From positions 186,001-250,000 of the forward strand of contig JANHCV010000011.1 of assembly GCA_025594325.1 (NCBI GenBank): 64,000 bases of DNA. Reading direction: 5' to 3'. Positions 50,628 through 61,482 of this stretch are shown here, one piece after another. The stretch's first letter is position 1. Each line of letters begins with the position of its first letter. This DNA comes from Blastocladiella emersonii ATCC 22665. Taxonomy: Eukaryota > Blastocladiomycota > Blastocladiomycetes > Blastocladiales > Blastocladiaceae. The notes beneath the pieces are model-generated. The model was not told the origin of the DNA, made no database searches, and saw only the letters and a list, made by a program, of their open reading frames with translations. The translations under genes were made by a program, and so were the position numbers.

Positions 50628-53600
50628 ATGGACGCCGACTACGACGAGTCGCTCTACCATTTTGGCCGCCGGCAGCCGCGCCCGCCCAACCGGCCCGTGC
50701 GCGTCTCGGAGCAGTACCCGAACCCCGAGGACCCCGCCAACCAGCCCACCGTCACCGCCTTCGCCAAGCTCTCGGGCTACGACTGGACCTACTACCTGCA
50801 GAAGACCGAGATCTCCATCGGCCGCTCCTCGTCCGACGGCGCCGCCGCCGCCGAGGACGCCGTCGACCTCGACCTCGGGCCCGCCAAGACCGTGTCGCGC
50901 AGACACGCCGCCATCCTCTACAACCACGAGACCCAGCTGTGGGAGGTGGCCGTCCTCGGCCGTAACGGTATCAAGGTCCGCGGTCGCACTTACAAGCCCA
51001 AGGACGGTAATGTGCCGCTCACGTCCGAGTACGCGTGCTCGTGCGCTGCTGATCCTGCTGTCCGTGAAGCTCACCTCGTTCACCTCGCTTGTCCAGGGAC
51101 CTGATTGAGATTGGCGGCGTCGAGTTCCTCTTCCTGCTGCCCAGCCCCGAAGCCGACTCGGCCGACGAGGCCGACGCCCGCGCCCACCACGACCACCACC
51201 ATGGCGCCGGCTACCTCGGTACCGCTGACCAAAACGCCCTCAACGGCGTCGAGGCCCTCATGCACGGCATCGACGCCGAGGGCGCCGCGCCCGAGCAGCA
51301 GGCCGCCGCCGCGCCCGCGACCAAGTCAAGGACGACCAAGGCCCGCAAGACCGCGTCGGGCACCACCAAAAAGTCGACGGCCAAGCAGCGCCAGCAGCGG
51401 CAGGACCAGCAGCCCGCCGCCGAAAAGCCCGCCACCGCCGCCAAGGCCGCCCCGGGCTCGCGCAAGCGCGCCAAGACCACCGCGGCCGCGAAAGCGCAGG
51501 CCGCCGCCAACGCCCAGGCTGCCGCCAATGCCGCGGCTGCGGTCGCGGCAGCCGCCACGGCGTCGGCCAACCCGTCGCCCGGCATGGACCCCGACACCAT
51601 GGCCGCGCTCGCCCGGCACGACGACCCACTGCACGACTTCAACCTCGACGATCTCGGCGACGAGTTTGGCGAGCTCGGCGCGCTCGACTCGTCGGTCCTC
51701 GGGCCCGCCGCCAACCAGCGCGGGCTGCACCGCGGCAGCACGCCGCCCGTGCTCGACTCGCTCGTGCCCGCGCAGATCCGGTCCGACTTCATGCGGAGGC
51801 GGTCTGTCGACTACAGCATCGACGAGATGAAGGACATCAAGCCGCCGTACTCGTACGCGACGCTCATTGCCGAGGCCATCCACAACTCGCCCATCAAGGC
51901 GCTGTCGCTCGCCGAGATCTACTCGTTCATCGCCGAGCGCTACGCCTACTTCCGCCACGCCACCCACAGCTGGCAGAACTCGGTCCGCCACAACCTCAGC
52001 CTCAACCGCGCCTTCCAGAAGGTGCTCCGCCCACTGCACCTCCAGGGGAAAGGGTGCCTGTGGCGCATCGACCCCGAGCACGCCGACGAGATCACCGACG
52101 AGCCCAAGCGGCCCAAGCGCAAGGCCGCCGAGCTCTACGGCCTCGACGCCGACGGCAACTCGGCCCTCACGGGCCCCGCCAACGCCAGCGTCGACAACAA
52201 CTACTACCACCACCACCCGATGTACCCCGGCCACCCGCATCCCGGACCCTACGGCATGTATGGCGCCTCGCCCTACAACCACCTCGGACCGCCCTACGGA
52301 CCGCCGCCCGGGTTCCCCATGGCTCCGCCCGGCATGATGCTCGACGCCGCCGGGTACATGGGCGCGACCATGCGCGGGCCCGTGCCGCCACCGCAACCCG
52401 CGCCGCCGCCGGGCAGCCTGATCCAGGCCGCGTTCCCGAGCGCGAGTGCGAGCGCTGCTGCTGCCGGTGCCGGGGCCAGTACGGTGCGCAGCGCGGCTCC
52501 GAGCTCGTCATCGGCTAGTGTACCGGCCGTGACCACGGCGACCTCGACCGCCGGCGCTGAGACCAGTACGAGCGCGCCCAACGAGGTCCCCGTGCACGCG
52601 CAGCGCCCAATCCGCAGCTTCTACTCGCTGTACCACACGACGCCCGACCTGACGCTCCTCCCGACGCCCGCCGGCCTCATGCGGTCGCTGCCCAAGATCT
52701 TCAAGGTGCTGCACACGATCGACGCGCTGCCTGGCGGCGACCTCCTCCTCGGCGACTTCTCGGACCGCGACGCGTTCCCGCCCGTGGGCGGCGAGCTCAA
52801 CCTCACCAAGGACCAGGTCAAGCAGAACCAGCTCGCGGCCGCCGCCTCGGCCGCCGACGCGGTGCCCAACGGGCTCGGGTTCCACCCGGTTCACGGCGGC
52901 GATGCCGGCACCAGCATTACTGGACCCATCGGCACGCTCCCGCCGCAGCCCGGCCCGCACGGCCTCGCGTTCCTGCCCGAACCGCACACCGCGGCATCGG
53001 CGGCCGCGTCGCTCGCGAGCCTCGCGTCCGACTCGTCCATGACCGCGCGCGCCAGCCCGATGCTCGGTCCGCGCTCCTCGGGGCCCGCGACGCGGCGGCG
53101 CGTCCACTCGAACACGGGCGGGCTCCGCGGCAGCCCGCTCGTCGGCGGCAGCTCGTACGGGTACTCGTCCAGCACCGCGTCCGCGCCGCCCGCCCCGCTC
53201 ATCACCACCACGCTCTCGGCGTCCAAGCGCGGCGGGCTCGGCGTCATGGCCTTCTCCAGCAGCAGCGGGTCCGCGACCGTCATCGCGTTTGCGTCGGCCG
53301 CTGCATCCGCGGCTGCAGCGGCGAGCGCCGTCGCGACCGAGCCACGCCCGAAACCCACCGGCGACGCGCCGCCCGAGGACCCGCTCGACCTCGCCGCCGC
53401 CGCCACGCCCGACGGGCTCCCCGGCTCGCTCCCCGGCAACACGCTCGGCGGGCTCGGCAACGTCGCGGGCCAGTACGGGATCACGGCGCTCAACCAGTCG
53501 CTCGCCGCGCAGGCCGCCGCCCACGCGGCCGTGCAGCACGCGGTGTCGGCCATGGTCGCGACGGCGGCGGGCGAGAACCTCATGGACGTGGACCCGACCG

Positions 53601-54802
53601 AGATGCCGACCGGCCTCGACGACGCCCGCGCTGCCAGCCCACCACCGCCGCCGCCGCAGCCGCAGCCCGTGTTCGTGCAGTCGGTCCCCGCACGCGCCCC
53701 GCTCCCGCTCGCGGCGCCTATGATGCCGCCGACGGTTGCCCCCGCGGCACCGTTCGTGCCGGTCTCGTCACCCGCGCTACCGCCGGTTCTCGCGACGCCG
53801 GCTGTCTCGACGCCGAGTGTACCGGCTCCCGCAGTGACGATGGTCGCCGCGCCGTCGCCGGCTATCGCCATACCGCCCCCGACAAGTGTGGGCGCGGCCG
53901 AGACCATTTTCGCGCCCAAGTCGCCGGTCGTCGTCGAGAGCTCGCCAGCGGTCGCGCCCGCGCCCGCGCCCGTAGCTGCCTCGAGCGTCGTGGTCTCGAG
54001 CGTCATCGCCTCGAGCGTGATCGCCTCGCAGTCGCCGGCGGTTTCGGCGCCGGCCTACGCCCCGACGACGACGAGCGTTCCCGCCGCCCCCGTTCCTGCT
54101 CCTGTTCCTGCGCCAGTCGCGACGCCCGTGTCTACTTTCACGCCGGCGCCGACCCCAACGCCCGCGCCGGCTCCTGCTACTGCTGCTGCTGTGCCCGCGG
54201 CGGTTCCAGTACTTTCTGCGCCGGCGGTGACGCCGCAGCTGCCTCCTGCGCCTGCTGCACCTGCGCCAGTTGCGACCGCACCCGTCGCCGCCCCGCCGCT
54301 CGCACCCGCCCCACCGGCCCCCGTTCCGGTGCTCCCGACCATGCCCGTGCACCACCCGCACCCAGTGGGCGCCCCGATCCCGCCACCCGTCGCCCCGCAC
54401 TACGCGATGCCCCCGCCGCCGCCACACTACCCGACGGCGTACCCGTCGTTCGCCTCGTTCGCCGCCAAGCCGCCGTCCATGTACCCCGGCGGCCCGCCGC
54501 TCATCTCGGCCATGGCCGGCCCACCGGGCTACCCGAGCGGTCCCTCGCCATTCTTGTACGGCGCGCACCCGGGCATGTACGGCGCCGCGGCCGCGGGCGG
54601 GTACCCCCACCCGGCAGCGGGCGCGTTCGGGCTCGCCGGGTACTACGCGCGCATGATGGCCCAGCAGCAGCAGCAGCAGCAGTACGGCGCGCCGCGACCG
54701 CTCGCAGCGGCGCCGGGCGCCATGCCAGGAGGTGTGCCACCACCGGCACCGACGACTTCTTCGACTACTCAAGCAGCAGCCGCGCCGGGCGCGCAGAAGT
54801 GA
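50628..54802 (+). CDS. FKH: FHA-forkhead transcription factor (Fkh1/Fkh2 type)
   Basis: Two exons, 50628-51028 and 51097-54802 (68-nt intron), give 1,368 aa. An FHA domain (about residues 45-150) carries ISIGRSSS, KTVSRRHAAILYN and RNGIKVRG, the phosphothreonine-binding signature; it is completed across the intron (LTSEDLIEIGGVEFLFLLP). After an Ala/Lys-rich linker with basic patches comes the forkhead domain (about 380-465): IKPPYSYATLIAEAIHNSP, SLAEIYSFIAERYAYFR, WQNSVRHNLSLNRAFQKV and GKGCLWRIDPEH. The FHA-plus-forkhead order is that of yeast Fkh1/Fkh2, which drive G2/M gene clusters. The remaining 900 residues are Ala/Pro/Ser-rich, ending with a poly-Gln run, so probably activation or interaction surface. 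It is about twice the length of yeast relatives. Confidence 0.93.
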
Positions 54803-55121
54803 GGCGGGCGAGCGGACTTGGCTCTTCCTTATTTATTACGTCCCTCGCCTGCTCATGACGCGCACCTTGGTGTTCTTGTACAGTTCCAGTTGTTCCATCC
54901 ATACACGCCTAGTCCCTCTTTGTCCTAAACTACGTCTTCGAAGCTGAGCCAGCTCTTGGTTCAACAAGTCATGTATGAGTGAGGAGAGCTCGAAGCGCGA
55001 CGACGCGGTGCGTTTCACGTTGCGCCACACACACATGATATCGGAACGCGTCTCGCAGCCTGTCTCGCGGACACGCTCGCACTCATTTAATGCACGATAT
55101 TGGGTATCAACGTGTATAATC
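54803..55121. other. intergenic
   Basis: 319 bp after the forkhead gene. From about 55003 it is the conserved 3' flank of unit copy C. Confidence 0.45.
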
Positions 55122-55700
55122 TCAAAAACGAACAAAATCAATGACAACGGGCTGGTCGTCTTCACCTAAAAACTCTTCGTTGAGCTCATCGACGACGACG
55201 TTGCCCACAACGGGGGCAGGAACAGCACGCCGGGACAACCGCGCCTTGACCGCCGCCCACGCCAGACGAGGCGAGAGTGACGACGAAGTCCAAGGCGACG
55301 ACTTGTCCGCCGCTGGGCTCGGATGAGGGACGACCAGCGTGTCGTCCGAGCCCAGGTCGCCGCAGGCCGCAAACGGGGCCGGGGCGGCGAGCTCGGCGAA
55401 CGGGTCGACCAAAACAGGGACCTTGGAAACGACTGGCTCGACCTGCTTCGACTTGTTCGTGCCGCGCTTGCCGGGGCGCGTCACGATGCGAGGCAGGCGG
55501 GCCGTGAACTTGCCGAATGCGTGCTTGACCGAGGCGACGGTCGAGGACACGAACGGCAGCTTGAAGGCGTTCTCAGACTTGTAGCGGTAGTCCTCGCTGG
55601 CCAGGGAAAGCGTGGCGAACGACGACGAGGACAGCTGCTGGTGGGCCGAGAGGAGGAGGGCGGTCGAGGGGACCTTGGCGAGGGCGGAGAACATCATCAT
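55122..55700 (-). CDS. small protein of unknown function, copy C
   Basis: A 192-aa protein starting MMMFSALAK. About the first 150 residues are identical to copy A, including all silent positions; the last 40 differ (for example AVPAPVVGNVVVDELNEEFL against AAAATVAGVKVVVDELHDEF) but end in the same VIDFVRF. TATA box (55841-55847) and leader intron signals are the same as in copy A. It lies downstream of the second stomatin copy. The divergent tail keeps acidic charge and the terminal motif, suggesting that the protein is under selection. Confidence 0.7.
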   Translation of the reverse strand: MMMFSALAKVPSTALLLSAHQQLSSSSFATLSLASEDYRYKSENAFKLPFVSSTVASVKHAFGKFTARLPRIVTRPGKRGTNKSKQVEPVVSKVPVLVDPFAELAAPAPFAACGDLGSDDTLVVPHPSPAADKSSPWTSSSLSPRLAWAAVKARLSRRAVPAPVVGNVVVDELNEEFLGEDDQPVVIDFVRF

Positions 55701-56873
55701 TTTTGGGATAGGCTCTGGAGGGCGGGCGGGCGCGAGCATTAGTCATGAAGGTTGGTGAGTGTTGCGTAAAGAGATGCGTACATGGATGAAATAAGACCTA
55801 GGTTGAAGAGCAGGAGAAGGAGGGCCGAGGGGCGGGCGATCTTTATAGGAGGCAAGCGCGTGCATTCAACGAAAGTCGGTTCAAGGCGAGCGAGTCGCTT
55901 GCTGCATACAACGTTCATTTCGACCCCCGTGGCCGTGTCGATCACCCACGAGGCAGGGTGCGAGACATCACGGGCTGTGAGACAATTTCCAAGTCAAGCC
56001 GCTCGGACGGTGATTCGCTCACAAACCCTGCCTGCTTCACGAGTACCCTCGTGGTTGACGCGTCTTTCTTGCCGCGAGGGCACACGCTGATCCCGCTGAC
56101 ACCGCCGGGTCCGCGCCAACGATGAGATTCGATTGCGTATGCAAAACAGCCAGTATATGTACAGCTTGGATCAGGGCGCGATAACGGGAACAAAATAGCG
56201 CGCTCTCTCGAACCCCCAAAGACTAGAGGTCGGCACCGACGGCCGCGTTCGTCTGCACGTTGCGCATCATGGCGGCGCTCGACTCGGGGTTGGACGGCAT
56301 GAAGATGACCTTGGCGCCCGACGTCTTGGCCATGGCCTGCATCGCCTCGAGGTAGCGGATCTGCATGGCGGCCTCAGACGACAGCAGGTCTGCGACGTTG
56401 CGCATGAGGCGCGCGGCCTGCACCTCGGCCTCGGCCGCAATGACCTTGGACTCGCCGATCCGCTTCTGCTTGGCGGCGGCCGACAGCGACTCGAGGAGCT
56501 CCGGCGCCATCTGCATGTCCTTGATCAGGATCGACGAGACCTCGACGCCCCACTCCTCGGCCGGACCCTTGATGAGCGACTCGATGTCGTGCGCGATGGC
56601 CTCTACAGTGCGAATCAGCGTGAGATTCTTGACGGCTAACCATACAGCATGGTCCCGTACCACGCAGCTCGATGCACTCCTGCAGCGTGCGCAGGCCCGC
56701 GATCTGGCGCAGCGTGGTCTGGGTACGCTCGATGAGCGCGGAGCGCACGTTCTGGACGAGGAAGGTGGCGACGTAGGGGTCGACGACGCTACGCAAGGAA
56801 CGCGAGTGTGAGTGCCAGTTTCAGCTCGTTGCTAGGTTTGTGGGCCGAGCTTCTCATACCGGAAGTAGAGCAC
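55251..56873. repeat. 1,623-bp segment identical to inverted copy at 4351-5973
   Basis: Partner of the 4351-5973 segment, same length and no gaps (positions sum to 61224). It covers most of the small gene, the intergenic region, stomatin exons 5 and 4, and introns 4 and 3, plus the last bases of exon 3. Confidence 0.85.
55841..55847 (-). promoter_or_regulatory. TATA box, copy C
   Basis: TATAAAG on the minus strand, same position relative to the start as in copy A. Confidence 0.65.
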
Positions 56874-57197
56874 GCTATCGATGGTGATGGACACGTTGTC
56901 GCGGGTCATGACGACCTGCGAGGGAAGGTCTACGACCTGCAGCTTGATGTCGACGGTGCGCATCTCGTCGGTCATGAGGTTGATTTGATGCAGGCCCGGA
57001 TCGACAATGCGCTGGCACTTGCCAAAGTGCGAAACGAGGCCGACTGATTCTTGCTCAACGGTGCGGAAGGGCGTCGGGAACACGGAGCCTGGGATCATGC
57101 CAAAGAAGCCGAGAACCCCGCCGATCATGGACAGCATGCCCTCGTAGCAACCATGATTGGCCTCGTTGACTAGGCGTCGAGTAATTGATCGAAGTTA

Positions 57198-57212
57198 GGG
57201 CCCGTTTGGTTC
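57198..57212 (+). repeat. left terminal inverted repeat of the Harbinger element
   Basis: GGGCCCGTTTGGTTC, directly after the TTA target duplication at 57195-57197. Confidence 0.9.
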
Positions 57213-57467
57213 CGGGGTGAATCAGGTGGATCAATCGATTTTACACGGTCCGGTGTTCACCCAGCTGAAACGTGGCATTTTCACCCCGTCGTGTTCATCG
57301 CGGCGTTTGGTTCAACCCCCGGGTGAGCTGAATGGAACCCTCGTCGCTGAATCGCCCGTCTGCTCGCCCCCGAAACCTTCAGGCTGTGCTCCCCGGCCTA
57401 TATAAACGCCGTTTTCCTCCAAAGTAACTCGCTCTCTCTCCCCCGTCCTCCCTCAAAGCCGAAAAGA

Positions 57468-58597
57468 ATGGCTCCCCCGTCAAGCAAAAAGCGCGCTGGC
57501 CGTACGGCCATGTCCATCGAGGAGATCGTCAAGAACGTGCCCGAAATCCCGCCGCCGCCCGCCGATAGCGACGAGGATGCAGATGACGACGCTGCTGGGA
57601 GCGACGGCAACGCTGCTGTCACGCCGACCAACCCGCTGCCGCCCGTGACCATCGCCAAGCCAAGCAAGCGCAAGGCCAGTGGCAGCAAGGCCAGCAGCGG
57701 CAAGGCCAGCGGCGGCAAGGCCACCTTCTGCTCCGCGTCGACCAACTTCCTCCTCGACCACTTCTGCAACCTCGCTGACGACGGCGTGCTCGGCGACAGC
57801 AACACGCTCAAGGCCCAGCACCGTGTGTCGATTGCCCAGGCCCTGTCGGACGAGTTCAACATGCAGTTTACGGCGGAGCAGGTCAAGAACCGCGTGACAT
57901 ACGTACGCTTTGTCTTGCGGACACGCGTCAACCGTAGCGCTAACAACGTCAGCGTTCGGCTCCAGCTTCGCACTTGTTTTCGCGCCGTAAAACGGCTTCT
58001 GTCGTACTTGGGCAACGGCTGCACCTGGAATGAGGGTGAGTGCACGGTCGACGTGCCAGAGGAGTTCTGGAACGATCTCTCGGTACGTTTGTTCAATATC
58101 GTTACGCGTCAACTCGCGGCGAGCTAACAGCGCCTGGCCTGCTTCAATTGTAGGCAGAGCTCAAGGAGGAGCTGACTGCGGGCTGCAAGCCCTTCCCGTA
58201 CTACAAGAAGGCCAACATGCTGTGGGGCAGCTCGACCGCCACCGGCGAGTACTCGCACCTCGAGCAGGACGGCAAGGAGTCTGGTGACGTGGAAGGTGTT
58301 GATGGTCAAGACGACGCGGCCCCCGCCAGCAAGCGCAGCCGCACTTCGGACAGCAGCTCGCGTCGCCTCTCGGACTCGGAATTCCTCATGGGCATCAAGG
58401 AGGTGTTCCAGAGCGTCTCAACCGCCGACTCCAAGCCCGTTCTGACCGCCGCACTTGAATGGGTCCAGGACGCGTACAATGACAATGAAGAGTACCAGAT
58501 CGACGTCGCCACCCGCCTGACCGAGGATCAAGCGCTTCGCGTCATGGCCGTGTCCGAATCGAAGCGCAAGCGCGTCCTCGAGTTTTTCATTCAGTAG
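57468..58597 (+). CDS. Harbinger-associated Myb/SANT-like DNA-binding protein
   Basis: Three exons, 57468-57902, 57966-58082 and 58154-58597 (introns 63 and 71 nt), give 331 aa. After an acidic and a Lys/Ser-rich tail come the Myb/SANT-like helices: FLLDHFCNLADDGVLGDSN, HRVSIAQALSDEFNMQFTAE and QVKNRV, then, across intron 1, AVKRLLSYLGNGCTWNE and VDVPEEFWNDL, then PFPYYKKANMLWGSSTATGE. This is the pattern of the accessory protein in PIF/Harbinger transposons, which binds the ends and brings in the transposase. The second half is Ser-rich, with a basic KRKRVLEF end. Intron 1 is in frame with no stop, so a read-through form is also possible. Confidence 0.85.
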
Positions 58598-58910
58598 CTC
58601 TCTCGCACATGTCCCCCTCCCCTCGCGTTGCTTCCTGGCCTTGTTCTCGCCCATTTGTGTCCAATACATCTGGCTTTGTGTCCATCGTATCTTCAATCGT
58701 TACCCTTCGCTCGAAAATGACGCGACTCGTTGAGAAACGCGTGGTTCTCAAAGTGTCTCGCACGTCACGTGATTGATCGACGCGTCTCCACCGATGCGTT
58801 CTGACCTCAGCGACGCGTCAAATCATCTGGAATCGCTTATCTAACGTTATAGTACTTGACAAATCAGTATATTACAGCATGCATGCGGGTACAACAATTA
58901 TTTCGCGCCT
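58598..58910. other. transposon interior, 3' flanks of convergent genes
   Basis: 313 bp between the two transposon genes. AT-richer than its surroundings, probably the polyadenylation region of both. ACGCGTC-type motifs recur here but no gene is seen. Confidence 0.5.
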
Positions 58911-60228
58911 TCAAAGACGGGTCCCACGAGCGGCCATGACGCGCCTGTACTCGGTCCAAAGAACATTTGCGACGCGGTTCCGAAGCGAGATACCGCGCTG
59001 ACGAGCTCCGTCCAGCGAGGCCTCGAGGACAGCGGCCTCGTCGTCCTCCTCGTTCTCGTCGTCCAGGGGCTCGCGCCCACGTACTGGCGCCTCACGCGCC
59101 GCGTCCCGCGCGCGCCGGAGCTCCGTCTCGGCGTCGCGAAAGAAGGCGTCGCCGCCTTGGTTCCACTTGTTGATCATGTTGTGCAGCGTGCAGAGCGCGT
59201 ACACAAGCTTGACTTGAGTCTTGATTGGGTAGGCCGCGCCAATCGAGAGGACGCGGAACCGCTTCTTGAGCACGCCAAAGATATGCTCAATGGAGTTGCG
59301 GAGCGACGCGTGACGCAGATTGAAAAGCTCTTCGCTGTTCTCAACTCTACGTACGTTGGTGAAGCAGATGAGATGGCGCCAACGTGATGGTCATGGCAGT
59401 GAGAACGTACCCATCCTTGCCGCGGGCAAACTCGCGAAGATGATAGCGGGTACCGCTGAAGGGCACGATGATGGACGTGCGGTTTGCGTAGCCGCCGTCG
59501 GCGAGGTAGAAGCGGCCGGCGGGGATCTTGAACCCACGGGCGAAGGCGTCCGAGAGCACGCGCGAGTCGTGCGCCTTGCCCTCCCACCCTGCGAGAACGT
59601 AGGTGAAGTTCAAGTCAAAGTCGCAGGCAGCGAGGACATTTGAGGAGATGGTCCCCTTGCGGTTTCGGAACGAGTCGTGAAGCTTGGCGGGCACAACAAA
59701 CGGGATGTGCGTTCCGTCAAGCGCGCCGACCGCGTTCTGGAACGGAGCGTATTTCGGGTCGTGGGCGATGCGCTCATGCACGGGCGTAGAATCGGACGGC
59801 TGGACAATGAACTCGGGCATCAGGCGGTACAGAGCGTCGAGCACCTGCTTCAGAACCCTGGACGCGGTCTCGCCAGAGATTTGGAACCGCTCCCTGAGGT
59901 TGCGGTTGGTGCTGCCCTCGCCGGCCATGACAAGAAAAACCATGAAGCGCGCCTCGACGGACAGCTCGCGGCCGTCGGTGAGAAGGCCACGGTCGCGGAA
60001 CAGGCGGCAGATGGCCTTGAAGGTCTCGCGGGGCATACGGGCGATTTCCGAAAAACGCGTTTTGCTGTTGCACGTCAGCAGCTCTTGAACCCACGACTCG
60101 CCAGAAAGCGTGGACGTGCGGATAGGCTCCCACGAGCGGCGCTCGTTGCGCGCAGCGAGACGTCGCAGGAGAGCGAGGGCGGCCGTGAGCATGAGGCCGC
60201 GCAGCTTGCGGTTGTATCCCTTGCCCAT
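58911..60228 (-). CDS. PIF/Harbinger DDE transposase
   Basis: Two exons, 60228-59411 and 59346-58911 (64-nt intron, GTACGT donor, CGTAG acceptor), give 417 aa, complete. Residues 55-140 form an N-terminal helix-turn-helix-like region (FSEIARMPRETFKAICRL; ERFQISGETASRVLKQVLDA). The catalytic DDE_Tnp_4 domain follows, with VGALDGTHIPF (Asp171), GWEGKAHDSRVL (Asp221), YLADGGYANR (Asp244) and NSIEHIFGVLKKRFRVL (Glu293), then LCTLHNMI. HARBI1 of vertebrates is the domesticated relative. All expected acidic residues are present and there is no stop or frameshift, so the enzyme may be active. The C-terminal 60 residues are Glu/Asp/Arg-rich. Confidence 0.93.
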
Positions 60229-60430
60229 GTTGTTTGAGGGCTCGAGAACACGATGCGTGAGGTTAGGTGTTGATTCGTTGCAATAAGTGCGGCTGCAAAG
60301 AGGTGGGAAAGATTTTATTGCGGGGAGGGGGAGGGGCGTTCATCCAGCGGGGCGTTTGGTTCGCACGGCCGCTGAGATGAACGGGGGTGAGGTGAAACGT
60401 GGCAACTTTTTCAGCTGATCCACCTGATCT

Positions 60431-60445
60431 GAACCAAACGGACCC
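60431..60445 (-). repeat. right terminal inverted repeat of the Harbinger element
   Basis: Reads GGGTCCGTTTGGTTC on the minus strand; one mismatch to the left end. TTA at 60446-60448 completes the target duplication. Confidence 0.9.
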
Positions 60446-60706
60446 TTAGTCGCGACGAGCTCAACTTACCAAGCTCGTAGCAGTGTCGCTGTGCGTATCC
60501 TCGAGCTCAGTCGCAAAGTTGACCTGACGGCGCGGCTGCAATACAGATCACAGTCTTATCAGTGGGTCCGCGACACTCTGGTGTGTGTGGCCAAGATTGT
60601 GGACCTTGTAAGCCAGCGCTTCAACGTCAGTCGGCGAGGTGGGCACAGGCACCTCCGAGCGGGTAGGCTGGTTCATGGTAGACTGCATGATGTTTTGCAA
60701 TGACAT

Positions 60707-61482
60707 GGGTTTCAATGTTCGATGGAGAGCAAGAGTGGAGGGCGGGGAGGCGCAAACTTTATACGCGGACCACGTCTCGACCATGACGAGCGCGGAGGGA
60801 TGCATGCCTTGTGGCGGCGCCCGACCTTGCAGCAGCGCGTTTTCAGCAAAGTCCCTGCTCGATCCATCCCCGCCGCTGCCTAAGGGGTGGGGGTTCTTTC
60901 GTTTTTCGAGGCCATGCCCGTGCGCGCGTTCCAGAAAATAGTGCCGTAGCCAGCGTCGGCTGACATCCACGAGCTTGAGGGACCCTCCGTTACTTGGCCA
61001 TGCCTCGCACGGGACGTGACGAGGGTGCTGAATAACCTTGTCACGCGGTCAACTGCACAGGGTAAAGAGTGCTGCTACTCGATGATGCGGGGGATGATCC
61101 GGCGGTATCAGCGTTGACGACGTGGGCGCGACGCGTCTCACATTTCACGCGTGACCTCACCTGCGGGCGTGTCTCGCACGACGCCACGCGGCTGAGCCGA
61201 GGACGCCGAGTTCATTCAAGCCCAGGGGCTTCCTCCGCCGCCAATCAGCCACTTGGCCATGAATACGGCTGCCGACTTGCCGCCGACGCCACAGAATGAA
61301 GCCCATGTCATGCTCGCCGGGTCGGGTCGCCGAGGTCGTTGGACCTCTGACCGTGCTCCACGCTCCCCGAACCTTGCTGCCCCCTCGCTACTTGCAGCAC
61401 CCGACCCGATATGCTGGCCAAGTGCTGCCAGGCCCACTCGCGGCCTCCGGCACCGGCACCGCCAGCGTCCTCGTCGCTGGCC
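60707..61482. promoter_or_regulatory. divergent promoter region, stomatin copy 2 / class C GPCR
   Basis: About 775 bp. It contains the TATAAA upstream of stomatin copy 2 (near 60757-60763, minus strand). Short ORFs here are unsupported. Confidence 0.45.

Larger units (their letters stand above)
55003..55973 (-). repeat. three-copy unit, copy C
   Basis: Inverted copy of the unit at 5251-6236. From 55251 upward it is identical to copy A; below that the 3' coding end and flank are diverged. Confidence 0.8.
57198..60445. mobile_element. complete PIF/Harbinger DNA transposon (3,248 bp)
   Basis: Terminal inverted repeats are GGGCCCGTTTGGTTC at the left (57198-57212) and its near-complement at the right end (60431-60445; 14 of 15 match), with a second shared block ATCAGGTGGATCA just inside both ends. 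The element is flanked by TTA on both sides (57195-57197 and 60446-60448), the 3-bp target duplication typical of PIF/Harbinger. It contains both proteins of this superfamily, a Myb/SANT-like DNA-binding protein (plus) and a DDE transposase (minus), in convergent orientation with open frames. Subterminal copies of GCGTTTGGTTC occur near 57302 and 60352. It lies in intron 2 of the second stomatin copy. Confidence 0.92.
56223..60706 (-). pseudogene. second stomatin/SPFH copy, split by a transposon and with a mutated splice donor
   Basis: Exons match the copy at 3733-5001: exon 1 60706-60605 (MSLQNIMQSTMNQPT...), exon 2 60535-60499 (PRRQVNFATELE), exon 3 57169-56860, exon 4 56788-56661 and exon 5 56602-56223. 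Two defects affect intron 2. The donor that is GTACGC in the intact copy reads ATACGC here (A at 60498), and a 3,248-bp Harbinger element sits about 28 bp before the exon 3 acceptor. A good GTAAGT donor lies 30 bp further on, but using it would shift the frame and reach a stop in exon 3. A shortened protein could still start at Met 57137 (MLSMIGGVLGFFGMIP), keeping the hairpin and PHB domain. A TATAAA lies about 55 bp upstream of exon 1. Exons 1-3 are diverged; exons 4-5 are identical to the intact copy. Confidence 0.65.

Noticed and set aside
58616-58910. Recurrent ACGCGT motifs as possible MCB-type cell-cycle boxes
   Set aside because: Such hexamers are expected often at this GC content; spacing and position are not consistent across genes.
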